From contig NW_024044348.1 in assembly GCF_014851395.1 (NCBI RefSeq), positions 23,933,890-23,997,889 on the forward strand: 64,000 bases of DNA, read 5' to 3'. The notes under the pieces were generated by a model. That model was not told the DNA's origin and made no database searches. It was given only the letters and a program-made list of their open reading frames with translations. This document shows positions 1 through 11,689 of the stretch, one piece after another. The DNA is from Micropterus salmoides. Its lineage: Eukaryota > Chordata > Actinopteri > Centrarchiformes > Centrarchidae. Position numbers and translations under genes: made by a program. Numbering within the stretch: position 1 is the stretch's first letter; every line of letters begins with the position of its first letter.

Positions 1-680
1 AAGCTGGCATCAAAAAGGCAAAGCAGAGACATCAGCAGAGACAGGAGAGAGACCACAACACCAACACTAACACCACAGAAGATATGTGGCAGGCGATCAA
101 AAACATCACAGGCTACAAAGCAGCATCATGTGTGAGGACATATTAGCAGACACATTTTATGCTCAACAAAGAGTCAAGTCTACTCCACCTCCAGAGGACC
201 AGCCACTGCCAGCATCCACTACTAGCAATATCCACAGCAGGTAAGAGAGGAATCCTGCTGAGACTAAATATGAACAAAGCTGCTGGGCCTGATTACACCA
301 CTGGCCATGTACTAAAAACCTGTGCCAATCAGTTTATATTATTACTGACATTTTTAACATATCACTGTCACAGGAGAGTATTCCCACCTGCTTGAAGACT
401 GCCAACATCGTCCTTGTACCTAAAAAGTTTGCGGTGTCTAGTCTGAACGACTACCGTCCTGTGGCACTAACCTCCATTCTGATGAAATGCTTGAGAAACT
501 AGTCCCGACATGGTGAGAAGTTTGCAGACAACACCACCATCCTCAGCCAGAATTCAAACAACAGTGAGACTTCATTTCAGGAGGAAATCGCGATCGTGCA
601 GATTATTGCACAGAGAACAACCTACCGCTCAATATCTACATCAATGAAGAGGTGGTGCAGGTTCCTTTGAGTCAGTATTA
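1..680 (+). mobile_element. LINE fragment, L2/CR1-like reverse transcriptase, internally deleted
   Basis: Frame-broken coding remnants of a non-LTR retrotransposon. Positions 3-155 read AGIKKAKQRHQQ...MWQAIKNITGYKA, the stretch before the reverse transcriptase. Around 268-500 come NKAAGPDYTTGHVLKTCANQ and LNDYRPVALTS, reverse transcriptase segments. The sequence then jumps to KFADNTTILSQ (about 510-560), so the palm region up to the FADD motif is missing. It runs off the left edge of the window. Clade assignment (L2/CR1/Rex-like) is by general resemblance only. Confidence 0.8.
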
Positions 681-689
681 CAAATAATA

Positions 690-3600
690 ACCAAGATGGC
701 GCCGCAGACGGCCGCTTCGGGATTACGCACCGTAGTGCTTTTTGTGTTTTTGTTAATTAACACTGTTTTCTGCCGTCCCTCTGTGGTAACTTTTACCAGA
801 GAAGAGCTCTTAAACATTGGACTTTGAACTGCTCATACTATTCCACTGCTGGAAGCGAGGAGCGGCAGCTCTGTTTGGGATCCTTCGGAAACGGTGCAGT
901 GGAAAATGAGCAGGCGCGCTGGTTAAGCTGAGACAGCGGGGATTTCGCACTGCGCTCCCTTCAATTCACCTGGCGAATGTCCGCTCTCTGGCCAACAAAA
1001 TGGACGAACTGCTGCTCCTCAAACAGAACTAACTCGGACTTCTGCAGATCTGCTGCCCTCTGTTTCACCGAATCCTGGCTCACTGAACGAAAACACAGGG
1101 AGACGGACTCTGTTTCTATATAAACGAAGGTTGGTGCACAGATGTCACAGTGTTGAAGAAATCATGCAGGCCTCACCTAGAGACATTATTTATAATCTGT
1201 AAAGTTTTCTTCGTTTGTTCTGGTCGCCGTTTACATTCCACCTCAGGCCTGTGTTAGTGAGGCGTTACTACACCTGGCCCACCAGATAACTAACGTGGAG
1301 AAAAAACATCCAGACTCCCTGCTCATAGTTCTTGGGGACTTTAACAAAGCAAACCTCAGTCATGAACTTCCAAAATACAGACAGCATGTTAAGTGTCCCA
1401 CCAGGGACACTAACACACTGGACCACTGCTACACAACATTAAAGGATGCCTATCGCTCTGTTCCCCATGCAGCCTTGGGACTCTCTGATCTGCTAAACCT
1501 GTTGTAAAGACTGTGAAAAGATGGACCAACAAGTCAAAGCTGGAGTTCCAGGCCTGCTTTGACTGTACTGACTGGAGTGTTTCTGAGGCTGCAGCCACTG
1601 ACCTGGACGAACTAACTGACACTGTGACCTCTTACATTAGTTTTTGTGAGGACGTGCGTGCCGACAAAAACCTTCCGCACATACAATAACCAAAAACCCT
1701 GGTTCACAGCGAAACTCAGGCAGCTTCGTCAGACCAAGGAGGAGGCCTTCAGAAGTCAGAAGTCAGTGCAGCCAACGACCCTGCGTCGTTGTGGAGAAGC
1801 CTACGGACACTCACAAACTACAAGAGACCATCCCTCAACACTGCTGGTACTCAACGACTGGCAGACGAGCTGAATGGTTTCTACTGTAGGTTTGAAAAGC
1901 CCAGAGTCACACCTCTCCCCCACTCCACCGCCATCTTCAAACAGTCACCTTCCCCCTCTGACCTCTCACCTGCACTCAAGATCTGTGAAGAGGACGCGAG
2001 CCACCTCTTCCAAAGGCAGAAGATCAGCAAGGCTCCTGGCCCTGATGGTGTGTCTCCATCCTGCCTGAAAATCTGTGCGGACCAGCTGGCCCCCATCTTC
2101 ACTCAGATCTTCAACAGATCACTGGAGCTGTGTGAAGTTCCCTCATGCTTCAAACGCTCCACAGTCATCCCGGTCCCAAAAAAACCCTCCATCTCTGGAC
2201 TAAATGACTACAGGCCCATTGCCCTGACATCTGTAGTCATGAAGTCCTTTGAAAGACTGGTGTTGGCCCCCTGCTGGACCCCCTGCAGTTTGCCTACAGG
2301 GCTAACAGGTCACTGGATGATGCTGTCAACTTGGGTATGAATCACATCCTGCAACACCTCAACTCTCCAGGGACATATGCTAGATCCTGTTTGTGGACTT
2401 CAGCTCGGCGTTCAACACCATCATCCCGGACATCCTCAGCACCAAACTCACCCAGCTCACTGTGCCAGCCTCCACCTGTCAGTGGATCACAGACTTCCTG
2501 ACTGACAGGAGTCAGCAGGTGAGGCTGGGAAACATCACAACCAGCACCCGGACTATCTGCACTGGCGCCCCCCAGGGGTGTGTGCTCTCCCCACTGCTCT
2601 TCTCCCTCTACACCAACAACTGCACCTCAGGGGACCCATCTGTCAAACTCCTGAAGTTCGCTGACGACACATCGGCCTCATCTGGGACGGTGATGAGTCG
2701 GCCTACAGACGGGAGGTTGATCAGCTGGCTCTCTGGTGCGGTCAGAACAACCTGGAGCTTAACACGCTCAAAACTGTGGAGATGACCGTGGACTTCAGGA
2801 GGAGCCCCCTCACTCTGCCCCCCATCACCATACTCAACAGCCCTGTGTCTGCTGTGGAATCCTTCAGGTTTCTGGGTTCCACTAAGTGGTACTGAAGTGG
2901 GAGCCCAACACTGACACGATCATCAAGAAGGCCCAGCAGAGGATGTACTTCCTGCGTCAGCTCAGGAAGCTCAACCTGCCTAAGGAGCTGCTGATCCAGT
3001 TCTACACAGCCATCATCCAGTCTGTTCTCTGCACCTCCATCACTGTCTGGTTTGGATCTGCCACCAAAAAGGACAGGGACAGACTACAACGGACAGTCAG
3101 GACTGCAGAAAAAATAATCGGCGCCAACCTGCCCTCCATTCAGGACTTGGGCAGGAAACATCACTGCAGATCCATCTCACCCCGGACACAACCTGTTCCA
3201 GCTCCTCCTCTCTGGTAGGCGCTACAGACCACTGTACGCCAAAACCAACAGATGCAGTTTCTTCCCACAAGCCATCACTCTGATGAACAGCTGATTTCTG
3301 ACTCACAGTGTCAGGAACAATTCCTGTGCAATAACCCAGTAACTCTGTCTCTAATCAGCCACCTGTTTACTGGTTACCACTTATTATTTATTTATTCACC
3401 ATTCTCTATTCCAGTGCTGTTCATACTATGTTCATACTATGTTCATACTATGTCATATTGTATATACTGTATACCAATACACCTACCTCAGGTCATAAGG
3501 TCATAGGTCTTATTTATTTTTTCCAGCATCCTTTGCACTATGCTCCATCACACTGTGTACATGTGTACCTGTATGCATGTATGTGTATGTGTACCTGTAT

Positions 3601-3885
3601 ATCATACCCACCTTCAACATGTACATAATGAGAATAGTTTACTCTTGCATCCTTTGCACTCTGATCACTGCACTATTTGTCAATATGTCTATATTGTTTT
3701 GTTCATAGTGTGTATATTAGTGCTGTCTATTCAGTAGTTTGTGTCTGATTTTATTTTATTATTATTTTCTTATTGTGTTATGGTATTATTGTATAAGTAA
3801 GCACATCGTGAGCAATGTACAATCCTGAGTCAAATTCCTCGTATGTGTACACATATCTGGCAATAAAACTGATTCTGATTCTGAA
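690..3885 (+). mobile_element. L2/CR1-like LINE, nearly full length but inactive
   Basis: It starts at a GC-rich segment around the first AAGATGGCGCC (about 691) and ends in a short ATTCTG repeat (about 3868-3883), typical of the L2/CR1 group, with an AATAAA-like signal at 3861. Order of remnants: HLANVRSLANKMDELLLL (about 970), endonuclease GDFN motif at 1334-1345, RT APGPDG at about 2033, NDYRPIALTS at about 2203, AFNTIIPD at about 2410, TGAPQGCVLSPLLF at about 2560, FADD at 2657-2668. Several frameshifts and stops separate the pieces. It lies antisense to csmd1. Confidence 0.85.
960..3306 (+). pseudogene. LINE endonuclease-reverse transcriptase ORF, broken
   Basis: Decayed ORF of the LINE at 690-3885. 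Open pieces are 1295-1507 (endonuclease end), 1789-2340 (first RT blocks), 2393-2785 (RT palm with the FADD catalytic pair) and 2886-3218 (thumb and connection: QQRMYFLRQLRKLNLPKELL). The breaks near 1510, 2340 and 2785 prevent one protein from being made. The C-terminal segment reads as the usual CR1/L2 tail. Confidence 0.8.
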
Positions 3886-3977
3886 ATAGCGTAAAATGGT
3901 CATCTCACATCTCAATTCTGGTAAAGGAAACTCGAAAACCGCTACAGAGGAGTAAATTGGCGCTATTCCATTACCAG

Positions 3978-4711
3978 TACCAGCTCGACTCGACTCAACT
4001 CACCTCGGTTTGGCCGTGCTCCGTTTCCCATTGCAAATAGTACCCCTGGTCGTCATAGCGACGCCACACAACTGCCGCAACATAATGTTCAACGCGACAC
4101 ACACACACCAGCGATCCACACAGCTTTCTCTTTATTTAAGCAAAACGTTTCAAAACTCCTCAGAATGTAAAGACAGATAAGCGATATGAAAACCTTTCAG
4201 CTGTGTTTTCCTCTGCCGTTGTTGCTGCAGCGGTCTGTGTGATGGCGGGAGCAGAAGGCTCTGTGAGCGGGCGGCTGGCCGGCCTCACACGCTACTCCCG
4301 CGGGTTGGCACAGGCTTCCCCCGCAGCCACTTGCGAGCTTCTCAACTCCGAAACCTTCAAGCACATTTTTGTTCCGCCATCACTTTTCATAAAACTGTCA
4401 ATATTCAAAATCTACACAGTTGATTTCTCACCTCAAAACTGTATGAAAACCTAAAAAGTATGAAAACTGTAAAATATAAAACTATCTGTTGCTGGCCTCT
4501 GTCAGGTGCGCACAATGATGACGCAGGGAATAGTGACGATTCTCTCTGACCAATCAGTAATCTGCTGTGTTTTCACGTCACCTTTTAGTATCGCCTCAGC
4601 TCGCTTGCAACCTTGACGGAGGTGATACGAATAGAAGCAGGTACAGGTACAACTTTTCCGCAATGGAAAACCAAACAAAGGCAAGTCAAGTGGAGGTGAG
4701 GCGAGCTGGTA
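3978..4711. mobile_element. non-autonomous DNA transposon with inverted repeats
   Basis: The left end begins TACCAGCTCGACTCGACTCA and the right end is its imperfect reverse complement, finishing GCGAGCTGGTA. Similarity extends about 65-70 bp inward on both sides (CCATTGCAAATAGTACC near 4030; GGTACAACTTTTCCGCAATGG near 4645). No transposase is visible in the 734 bp. I cannot assign a superfamily; fish genomes hold many such elements. The target duplication is not clear. Confidence 0.65.
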
Positions 4712-4753
4712 CTATAGAAAGCATTCTGAATAAAAACATTACAAACTGGTATG

Positions 4754-4850
4754 TAGGGCTGCAGCTAACGATGATTTTAGAACTCGAACCTTCTATAGAT
4801 TATTTAATCGATTCATCAATGCATCATTTAAGAAGTAACAGACAACTGCT
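4754..4850 (+). repeat. decayed interspersed repeat fragment
   Basis: AGGGCTGCAGCTAACGATGA followed by ATTTAATCGATTCATCAATG resembles the end of a repeat very common in fish (AGGGCTGCAACTAACGATTA with runs of ATCGATTAATC). Only one end is seen and the copy is diverged. Confidence 0.45.
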
Positions 4851-5285
4851 TTACCAACACAAACATCACCCGAGTGATATACAAAATACTAACGTGCAAC
4901 TCCCCGGCACTCGGTAAACTCACAAGTGTGACATTACAACCCAAACTCGCGGCCCAACCAGAAGAACAACAAACGCACATGTGTACATTTTCAGCTGAGG
5001 TTTGTGGCTTACTTTGGCTAGCCTTCAACTCAACAATCAATCATGATTTCAGTTAAACGCTAAAGTTGCTGTTCCTGTTACCTTGTCTGTGGTCAGCTGG
5101 CAGAACACCGGGTGCTTTCTGACCAGTTGCCGTCGTGTTGTTGCAGTAATATTACGTTTTACGGTGGACAGACTGTAACATTACAGTATTGTTGTTTTCT
5201 TTTATCTTGAAATAATCCCATACTTTGGACACTTTCTTACGGAAGCGCATTGCATTCACCAAAGAAAAAAAAATTGGAAGCCTTA

Positions 5286-5455
5286 TCTCATAATTACGAG
5301 ATCAGGATGTCGTAATTACGAGAAAAGATGTCATAATTACGAGAAAGGATGTCGTAATTACGAGAAAAGATGTCATAATTACGAGAAAGGATGTCATAAT
5401 TACGAGAAAAGATGTCATAATTACGAGAAAAGATGGCATAATTACGAGATAAGAT
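5286..5455. repeat. 21-bp minisatellite, 8 copies
   Basis: Eight head-to-tail copies of TCATAATTACGAGAAAAGATG or close variants. The unit core TCGTAATTACGA is itself a palindrome, so each copy could form a small hairpin. Unit length is 20-21 bp; C/T and A/G changes alternate between neighbours, suggesting a higher-order pair structure in the middle. Confidence 0.9.
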
Positions 5456-5659
5456 GGGATCAATAACTTGTAAGCAAAACGTGTTTAAAACACAAACGAC
5501 GCCTCTTTATTATCGTAGTTAAGTAGACAACGAGCTACAAGTACATTTTCACATAAATGAGTCTTCCTAGGAGCAGAACAAATGACGTTGGTCTCTACGT
5601 GCAGCCGGCTGTGAGACGAGTGCGCAGGGACCGTCTACAAAGTGCAACACCGAAAACAC

Positions 5660-6165
5660 ATTCTGCAGAGATATTCAATAACTTCACACTTACACAATAT
5701 AGTGCCCCCAAAATCACCTTAGACATTAATGATATACTGCTGGTTATACTACAACACTTTGTTTAGGGTAAAAAAGACTTTTGCATACCTAATATTAGGT
5801 ACGTCTCTTTTCAATATTCAATAACTTCACTGTCTTCTAACTTCACAAAGGCTGTAGTGTCTCAAAAATCACCCCAGGTATCAGTGATCATGCTGATGAT
5901 ACTACAACACTAAGTTTGTAGAAATATTGTTTCGCATAATTTTGGAAAAATTTTCTCTTCAGTAACTTCACTGAGTTTTAGTGTCTCAAAAATCACCCCA
6001 CAAATCATTGATATCCTGCTTGTGATACTTAGCACTAGGAGAATTTCTATCTTCAATAACTTTACTGTTATAAGCTGTATTGTCTCCAAAATCACCCTAC
6101 ATGTCAGTGATCTAATGCTTGTGATACTACAACACTTAGTTTGTAGAAATATAGGCTGCACCGTA
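5660..6165. repeat. degenerate tandem array, about four units of 100-155 bp
   Basis: Four blocks share TTCAATAACTTCACT, then GTCTCAAAAATCACCCCA, then ATCAGTGATCATGCTTGTGA, then TACTACAACACTTAGTTTGT. The CAAAATCACC anchor falls at about 5711, 5865, 5987 and 6087, giving spacings of about 154, 122 and 100 bp. The last unit ends about 20 bp from the donor of the csmd1 exon at 6188. Confidence 0.8.
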
Positions 6166-6187
6166 GACTGTCTGGGGCTTTAGTTAC

Positions 6188-6375
6188 CTCTATATTCGAT
6201 GGCAAACCCAGACATGCCCAGTGAGGCGTCAGATCTGAATGCCAGGAAGAGACTGTTACCACCGCTCTCTATTCGCTCTGGGGCCTGGTTGCCTTGGAGA
6301 CTTGCTAATAACGGCCCATTAGAATCTTCACCCTCGTAGATGTGCAGGAAGTCGTAACTTGGCTCCATGTTGAAA
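6188..6375 (-). CDS. csmd1: csmd1 exon, CUB9 C-terminal segment
   Basis: 188 bp, phase 2 to 1, acceptor CTACTCCAG and donor GTAACTA. It encodes SFNMEPSYDFLHIYEGEDSN, GPLLASLQGNQAPERIES, GNSLFLAFRSDASLGMSGF and AIEYR. This stretch is nearly identical to human CSMD1 as I remember it and differs from CSMD2 (FNLEPGYDFLHIYDGRDS). It is the most 3' exon in the window; the next one (sushi 9) must lie below position 1, behind the LINE copies. A tandem-repeat array ends about 20 bp past the donor. Confidence 0.96.
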
Positions 6376-9182
6376 CTGGAGTAGAAGAGATAACAAAACA
6401 GAGAAACTTGGGTTTAACAATCAAGCAAGATTGATGCTAGTTTTCTTGTGTGTGTGCATGTTCATATTCTCCAAACAATGAATCCAGTGATTAAATTCAA
6501 ATACCTGCTTCATTTAATAAATTAGTTTCTTTTAATAATCTGCTAATGTTCTAAATTTCATTTTGACATGGATGCTGGATGTGTTTAGTGCATAACATTT
6601 TTTAATTTCTTCTTGAATTTAAGACAGCAATATATGATCCAAAACAATTGATTCATTGATACTTTTGAAAATTACAAAGGCTGCGTCATCTGAACATCAT
6701 CTTGTTGTCTCATCGGGAAAGAGCATGTCTTGATCTATTCTGATCTTTATATCTTCAGCAGGCGTGTGACCCTAACATAAATATGTATCCTGACACACAC
6801 ACAACAGTGTTTGCTCAGACAGTAGTTGTGTTAGCCTCGTCTCTTACTTGTCACACAGAGACAAATTTGTATGCGTACATACATGCCCCCCCCCTCCCCA
6901 CACACACACACACACACACACACACCCACACATTGTAGTGTGAATATGTATATATTAGCTCTGTCTCTCGCCTGTGTGGTTAAACCAGCCTGTTCAAGGT
7001 TTGACTAGGAGTCAGGTGACTTTACTGTGTGTCTATATTTGTGTCTTGTCAGAGCAAAGAAAGATAGAGTTGAAGAGAGAAAGAGGAGAGCAGTGTGTAT
7101 GTTAAAGTGTAGCAGTATTGGTAACTAGCATAAAGGTACCCTGTGCAATTTTTAAGCACCAGGGGTGCCGTAGAGCAACATTAAGATTTAGATGAACATG
7201 GTTGCCATTTAATTCAACTGGGATGTTAAGTTATAGAAATTCAGAAATGCCAAATTATTCTGGCAAATTTACAGGATTATTCACTCATGTGCCGTCTTCT
7301 TCTTCTAACCTTTACTCCAATACACATAAAGACAATTGTGAAAGAAAGGTGTTGTGTGTGACATTTGGTTCAAATTATTTTTTATTATTGAAGAGGACTT
7401 ATTAAACTTAAAAAACCCTTATGTAATCATTACCAAAGTCAAAATAAGTGTGAAGAATGCTCAAGTTTAAGCACTGTGTTTATATCTGGTGCAGAATAGG
7501 CTTAACTACACATAAGCCCCTTTTGCACTGACAAAGCATTAAAATGATCCGTGGTAATACCTTTTGCTTTAGTGATACATTCTGGGTCTGAATGGTAAAG
7601 CTACTAAATGTCATAACAAGAACATAAAGATCTCAGTGAGCAGAAATGGGGCAGCATCATAACCTGTCATGGCCGAAGAACAAATAAGTAACACAAAGGG
7701 TCTGATAACAGTGAAGACTCTCAATGCAAATTAATTGCAATAATGCAAACTTGAGAGGGTGCTTTTTAGTTTGTTTAGTAATGAATTATACATTTTGGAA
7801 GATAAAGCCACAAAACAGTCAGTACTCTAATAAGAAGAAGAATGCAAATGTATTTGCTTTTCGACTGACTATAAGTAATTAGTAGACAGTACACTACAAA
7901 ACAAGGTCAGTTGGGTGTGACACTCAAAAGACCATTACATGACACCACAAAATGAATTCTGACTTCACTGGACAAACACAAATTGTACTGATTCAAAGAC
8001 TTGAGTTACTAGTAACTGGGCCAATAGAAGTCTATCCAGCTCTGTTTTTAGGTTCAAATTAGATAAATAATGACAACAAAATTATACACAACATTCGCAA
8101 AACAACCAATATCAATACAACTTAAGAAAAAGTGAAATTAAAAACTGTCCCACTGTTAGAACAGAAGGGAATTATCTATCCAGCTGAAAAACATAAGCCA
8201 AAATTGGGTCATTTTTTCTCCTTTGGCAATCTAGAGAAAGTCCACTTTGCTTTTATCTCCTTTGCTACATGTGAAACTCCAATCTTCACTTTTGCTTTAG
8301 TCATAAGCCCCTAACCACTGCGACACTGTCACCACTGAGGCACAATCAGGACTTGAAATGTAAATAAACACTGCCCTAGTAACAAAAAACAAAACACAGA
8401 CATGGTCAGAAATCCCTTTCATTTACACATTACTTTTACTTTCCAAATCAAGGCAAGAATAGTGTATCTGCCAACATATAGTGTTTAGATAATAATTAGC
8501 GTTAAACAAATCAGTTTATGGTATGTCCAAAACAAAGGATGCATATGGAATTACTAGCCAAGCTCACCGTGATTTATAAACTAAAACAAAAAAATAAAGA
8601 TGTCTACCAGTCAAGCTTTTAAAGATGAGATCATCTCACCACAAACTAACAAATAAGCTACTTCAGATATGTTAGAAGTGGATTTTACAGTAGAGTTCTG
8701 ACTTGACTTGTATACACTTGGATACACACAATTAAAATTCTGTCATGACAGTTATTGTTTCTTTCAGCATGCAGTAGCCTGCTTTTATTATTGTAACAAT
8801 ATGACACGGACAAGTCATGTTTTTTAGTGCAAATGTTTAACTACCATTAATATTAATTAATTAATTAATTAATTAATTAGCTACTTTGCTTTATATTTAG
8901 ACACTGTAGTGGAGGGATTACAGTTTTTGCTTATGTAATTGTTGCTCTCATGTTGCAGCAAAGTCCTCCACCAAAAATAACATGGGCAGACTTTTATACA
9001 GCAAATACTGGAGGAAAGTCCCAACTCCCACAGGAAACTCTAAATTATGAAATCATTGCTGAAAAACTGTGCAGGCTTATTGTGACAATTTGGAGAAAAA
9101 AGTGGAGAAAAAAATACATAGTATATACAAGTGGTCATGTACACACATATACAGAGCCATGTTTTGAATTTTGTTCGCTTAC
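6376..9182. other. csmd1 intron inside CUB9
   Basis: AT-rich intron of 2.8 kb. It holds a (CA)n run at about 6899-6925 and an (ATTA)n run at about 8847-8879. Short stretches near 7511 and 8310 share ATAAGCCCC with one at 10490, but I see no defined element. No coding exon or RNA gene recognised. Confidence 0.8.
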
Positions 9183-9321
9183 CTTTTGAAGATGAGAGCA
9201 ATAACAAAGTCAGGGTTGACTCGGATTCTCCAATCACACTCTTTCCCAGCGGGGTAAGGCTGGGGGTAGTTAGGGGACAGGATTACTCCTGAAGGACCAC
9301 TGACATTACCCCCACATGTTG
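9183..9321 (-). CDS. csmd1: csmd1 exon, CUB9 N-terminal segment
   Basis: 139 bp, phase 1 to 2, acceptor TGTCTCCAG and donor GTAAGCG. It encodes ATCGGNVSGPSGVILSPNYP, QPYPAGKECDWRIRVNPDF and VIALIFK. CGG and ECDW hold the first CUB cysteines; NVS is a possible N-glycosylation site. A (TC)n run of about 54 bp precedes the acceptor on the coding strand. Three decayed copies of the 5' part of this exon lie upstream in the same intron (9411-9700). Confidence 0.95.
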
Positions 9322-9337
9322 CTGGAGACAGACAAAT

Positions 9338-9340
<3 letters not shown>

Positions 9341-9394
<54 letters not shown>
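9341..9394. repeat. (GA)n microsatellite next to a splice acceptor
   Basis: 27 uninterrupted GA dinucleotides. On the csmd1 strand this is (TC)n ending about 19 bp upstream of the CUB9 exon acceptor, so it can act as, or extend, the polypyrimidine tract. Confidence 0.97.
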
Positions 9395-9397
<3 letters not shown>

Positions 9398-9410
9398 GAT
9401 TAGCATTGGG

Positions 9411-9700
9411 CTTGGGGTAATTTGGAAAGAGAATCACCCCTGATTGACCACTCATATAACCCCCACTGGAAGGCAGAGTTGAAAGGAGTTAGTTAATGAT
9501 GGGAAGTATAGTAGGGGTTGGTTAGGAGAAAGAAAATTACCCCTGATGGAATTTTGTTATTACCTCCACAGGTAGCTGAAGAGGGAGAAAGAGCAAAAGA
9601 GAAACTGAGATTTAGCCACGGAGTGAAAGCTGGGGGTAGTTAGCAGAGAGAATCACCCCTTGCGGTCCTGTTATACCACAACCAGCCAGAGTGCAGCAAA
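9411..9700 (-). pseudogene. three decayed partial copies of the CUB9 5' exon
   Basis: On the csmd1 strand, three blocks resemble the first 70-75 bp of the exon at 9183-9321. Copy 1 (9411-9478) reads SSGGYMSGQSGVILFPNYPK. Copy 2 (9511-9583) reads TCGGNNKIPSGVI before losing frame and keeps TTCAG before ACC TGT GGA. Copy 3 (9621-9700) reads AGCGITGPQGVILSANYPQL. The GVIL anchor lies at about 9285 in the real exon and 9435, 9537 and 9655 in the copies. None has the second half of the exon or a donor, so they look like unproductive tandem duplications of acceptor plus exon start. Confidence 0.75.
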
Positions 9701-11689
9701 GAGATATTGGCAAGAGAAACAGATAGATGCATTCAAGCAGCAATTTGGTGATGTGAAGGAGAAGAATTTGAAACATGGAGGGTGCCTTGGGGGTGGCAGA
9801 TGGGTGTGAACGGATTATCAACAGTGAAATAGAGGTAAACAAAGCCATTAACAGTTACAAATCACTCACAGACAGATGCACACTTACACACTAGACTATT
9901 GTGTATAATGTTGGTATAATCTTAGGAGCTTTTGAACACCCAGGGATTCCCTAACTGAGTTGTAAGTGCAGGAGGGGGAAGTGCACACATGCTAAGCTAA
10001 GAGAAAACAGAGGGAGATTTAAGCCCAACATTTTATCTACAGTCATGAAAAACATGAGGTCACTGGAAAAAGTCAGAGGCAATATCAGGAACAAAGCATA
10101 ATGTGTTTCCCAGGCATAGTAACAAGGCAAATTACTAGTCTCTGTGTCTGTACTGGAAGACTTCCCGATAGTGCTGGCTGATAAAGAGAAGGCAACATAA
10201 AGGAAGGCTGTGGCATCTAACAGCAAGGCAAATGTCTGTAGTCCTTTACCGCAAGCTCAGCAAGCTACCTGTTGCAAGAATCACCAATTTGCTCACACTG
10301 TTTCCATCCCACCTTCAGCTGTGTATGATGTCATATCTCATCCTTGCATAATTAAAAAATACAGCCGGCCAGGACCTTTAAAAGTAAGCTAGTTACTTTT
10401 TTTTTCATCTTTAAAAACAGGTGGGGAAAAAATGTAGGTGTAAACATTTTTTTGTGAGGATAAGTTTGCATTGTAATACTCATTTCAGCCATAAGCCCCT
10501 GAACTGCACCACAAAAGCACCATAAAAGCATTCGTGTTTCCTTCCAGGAAAGTTTTTATCCCTCTATGCACTGTAAACTTATATTGTGTTAGTAAGTTAG
10601 GTAACATCACTGTTATGTCTTTTGTTTAGCTAAAAATGTTTTTTATTCGGTGCCATAGCCTCTTGTGGCTGAAATGAGCATTCTATCAACAAACACTTTA
10701 TTATTATTATCCTGACAATTTTTTTAACCTGTTTTCACAATTTGTGGAAAATTGATCATCAGGATTTTTTTTTCCTCACTTGCCTCTCAGGGCTTCCATA
10801 CATTTATGGTAATATCTGGTGATTTTCCTCATCCATATACTCAGACTAAGTTGATGTGATATTTCAAGTACAAGACAAAATTGAATTGGATGCGGCAGTT
10901 AATCATGGAAAAATAACTTTATGCATTTTTCATTTTGAAAAAGGAACGTAGCTCAGCAGCAGCCGACTTCTAGCAGGGTAAGAGAAATCTATGGATGTGC
11001 TACAGGCTTGTTTTGCACTAACACACTGGGATTTGTACGGTGAGGACACTGAGGGGCTTTTGCTGCATTACAGATTGCATCTTTTTTTGCACTGACTCTG
11101 CTATTCCTGCTTTATGACTCAAAAAAATGGCTTCAGGACTAGAAGTCACATCTTTCCTTTAGTGAGTAAGTCAAGTGTGTCAGAAGGAGCTGAGGAAGAA
11201 AATAAAGGAGGGAAGCACACTGGAAAGTGGGAAAATGAAAAACAAACTGCAGCAGAATTATGTGAATGAGGTGTGGAGTGGAATGTGGAAGCTTGCTAGG
11301 CTATAAGCAGCAGGTGGGTCTGATGGTGGTGTTAATAGAGAAAAAAGAGCAAACAAGCTCTGTTTTTTCAGTAGTTTTAATAGAGGAACCCTATCACAGC
11401 TACCTGCATCTTTCTGTGATGTTACAAATATGACCTCACTTTTTTCCCCAACCTTCTCCTGTCCACGGGGTCACCATCCCACCTTGGAGTTTAGGAGGTT
11501 TTGGTGACCCATGTTGAATTTCTGTGTGGTCCACAGCAACTTTGCTCAATGCCAACCACATTTTTTTCAGTACTGGTACAACTTCTCCATGATCTTAAAG
11601 ACCATGCCTGTAGCATGGAAAACCATCTGATGCGCCAGCAGCATCATTTGGGATTAGAGATCACCTCACCAGTAGGCTTCATTTGATTT
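9701..11689. other. csmd1 intron, no gene seen
   Basis: Middle of the intron between sushi 8 and CUB9. A weak inverted pair, ACTCATTTCAGCCATAAG at about 10478 and its partner (reading CTTGTGGCTGAAATGAGC) at about 10660, may be a small decayed element of about 200 bp. Otherwise AT-rich unique-looking sequence. Confidence 0.6.
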
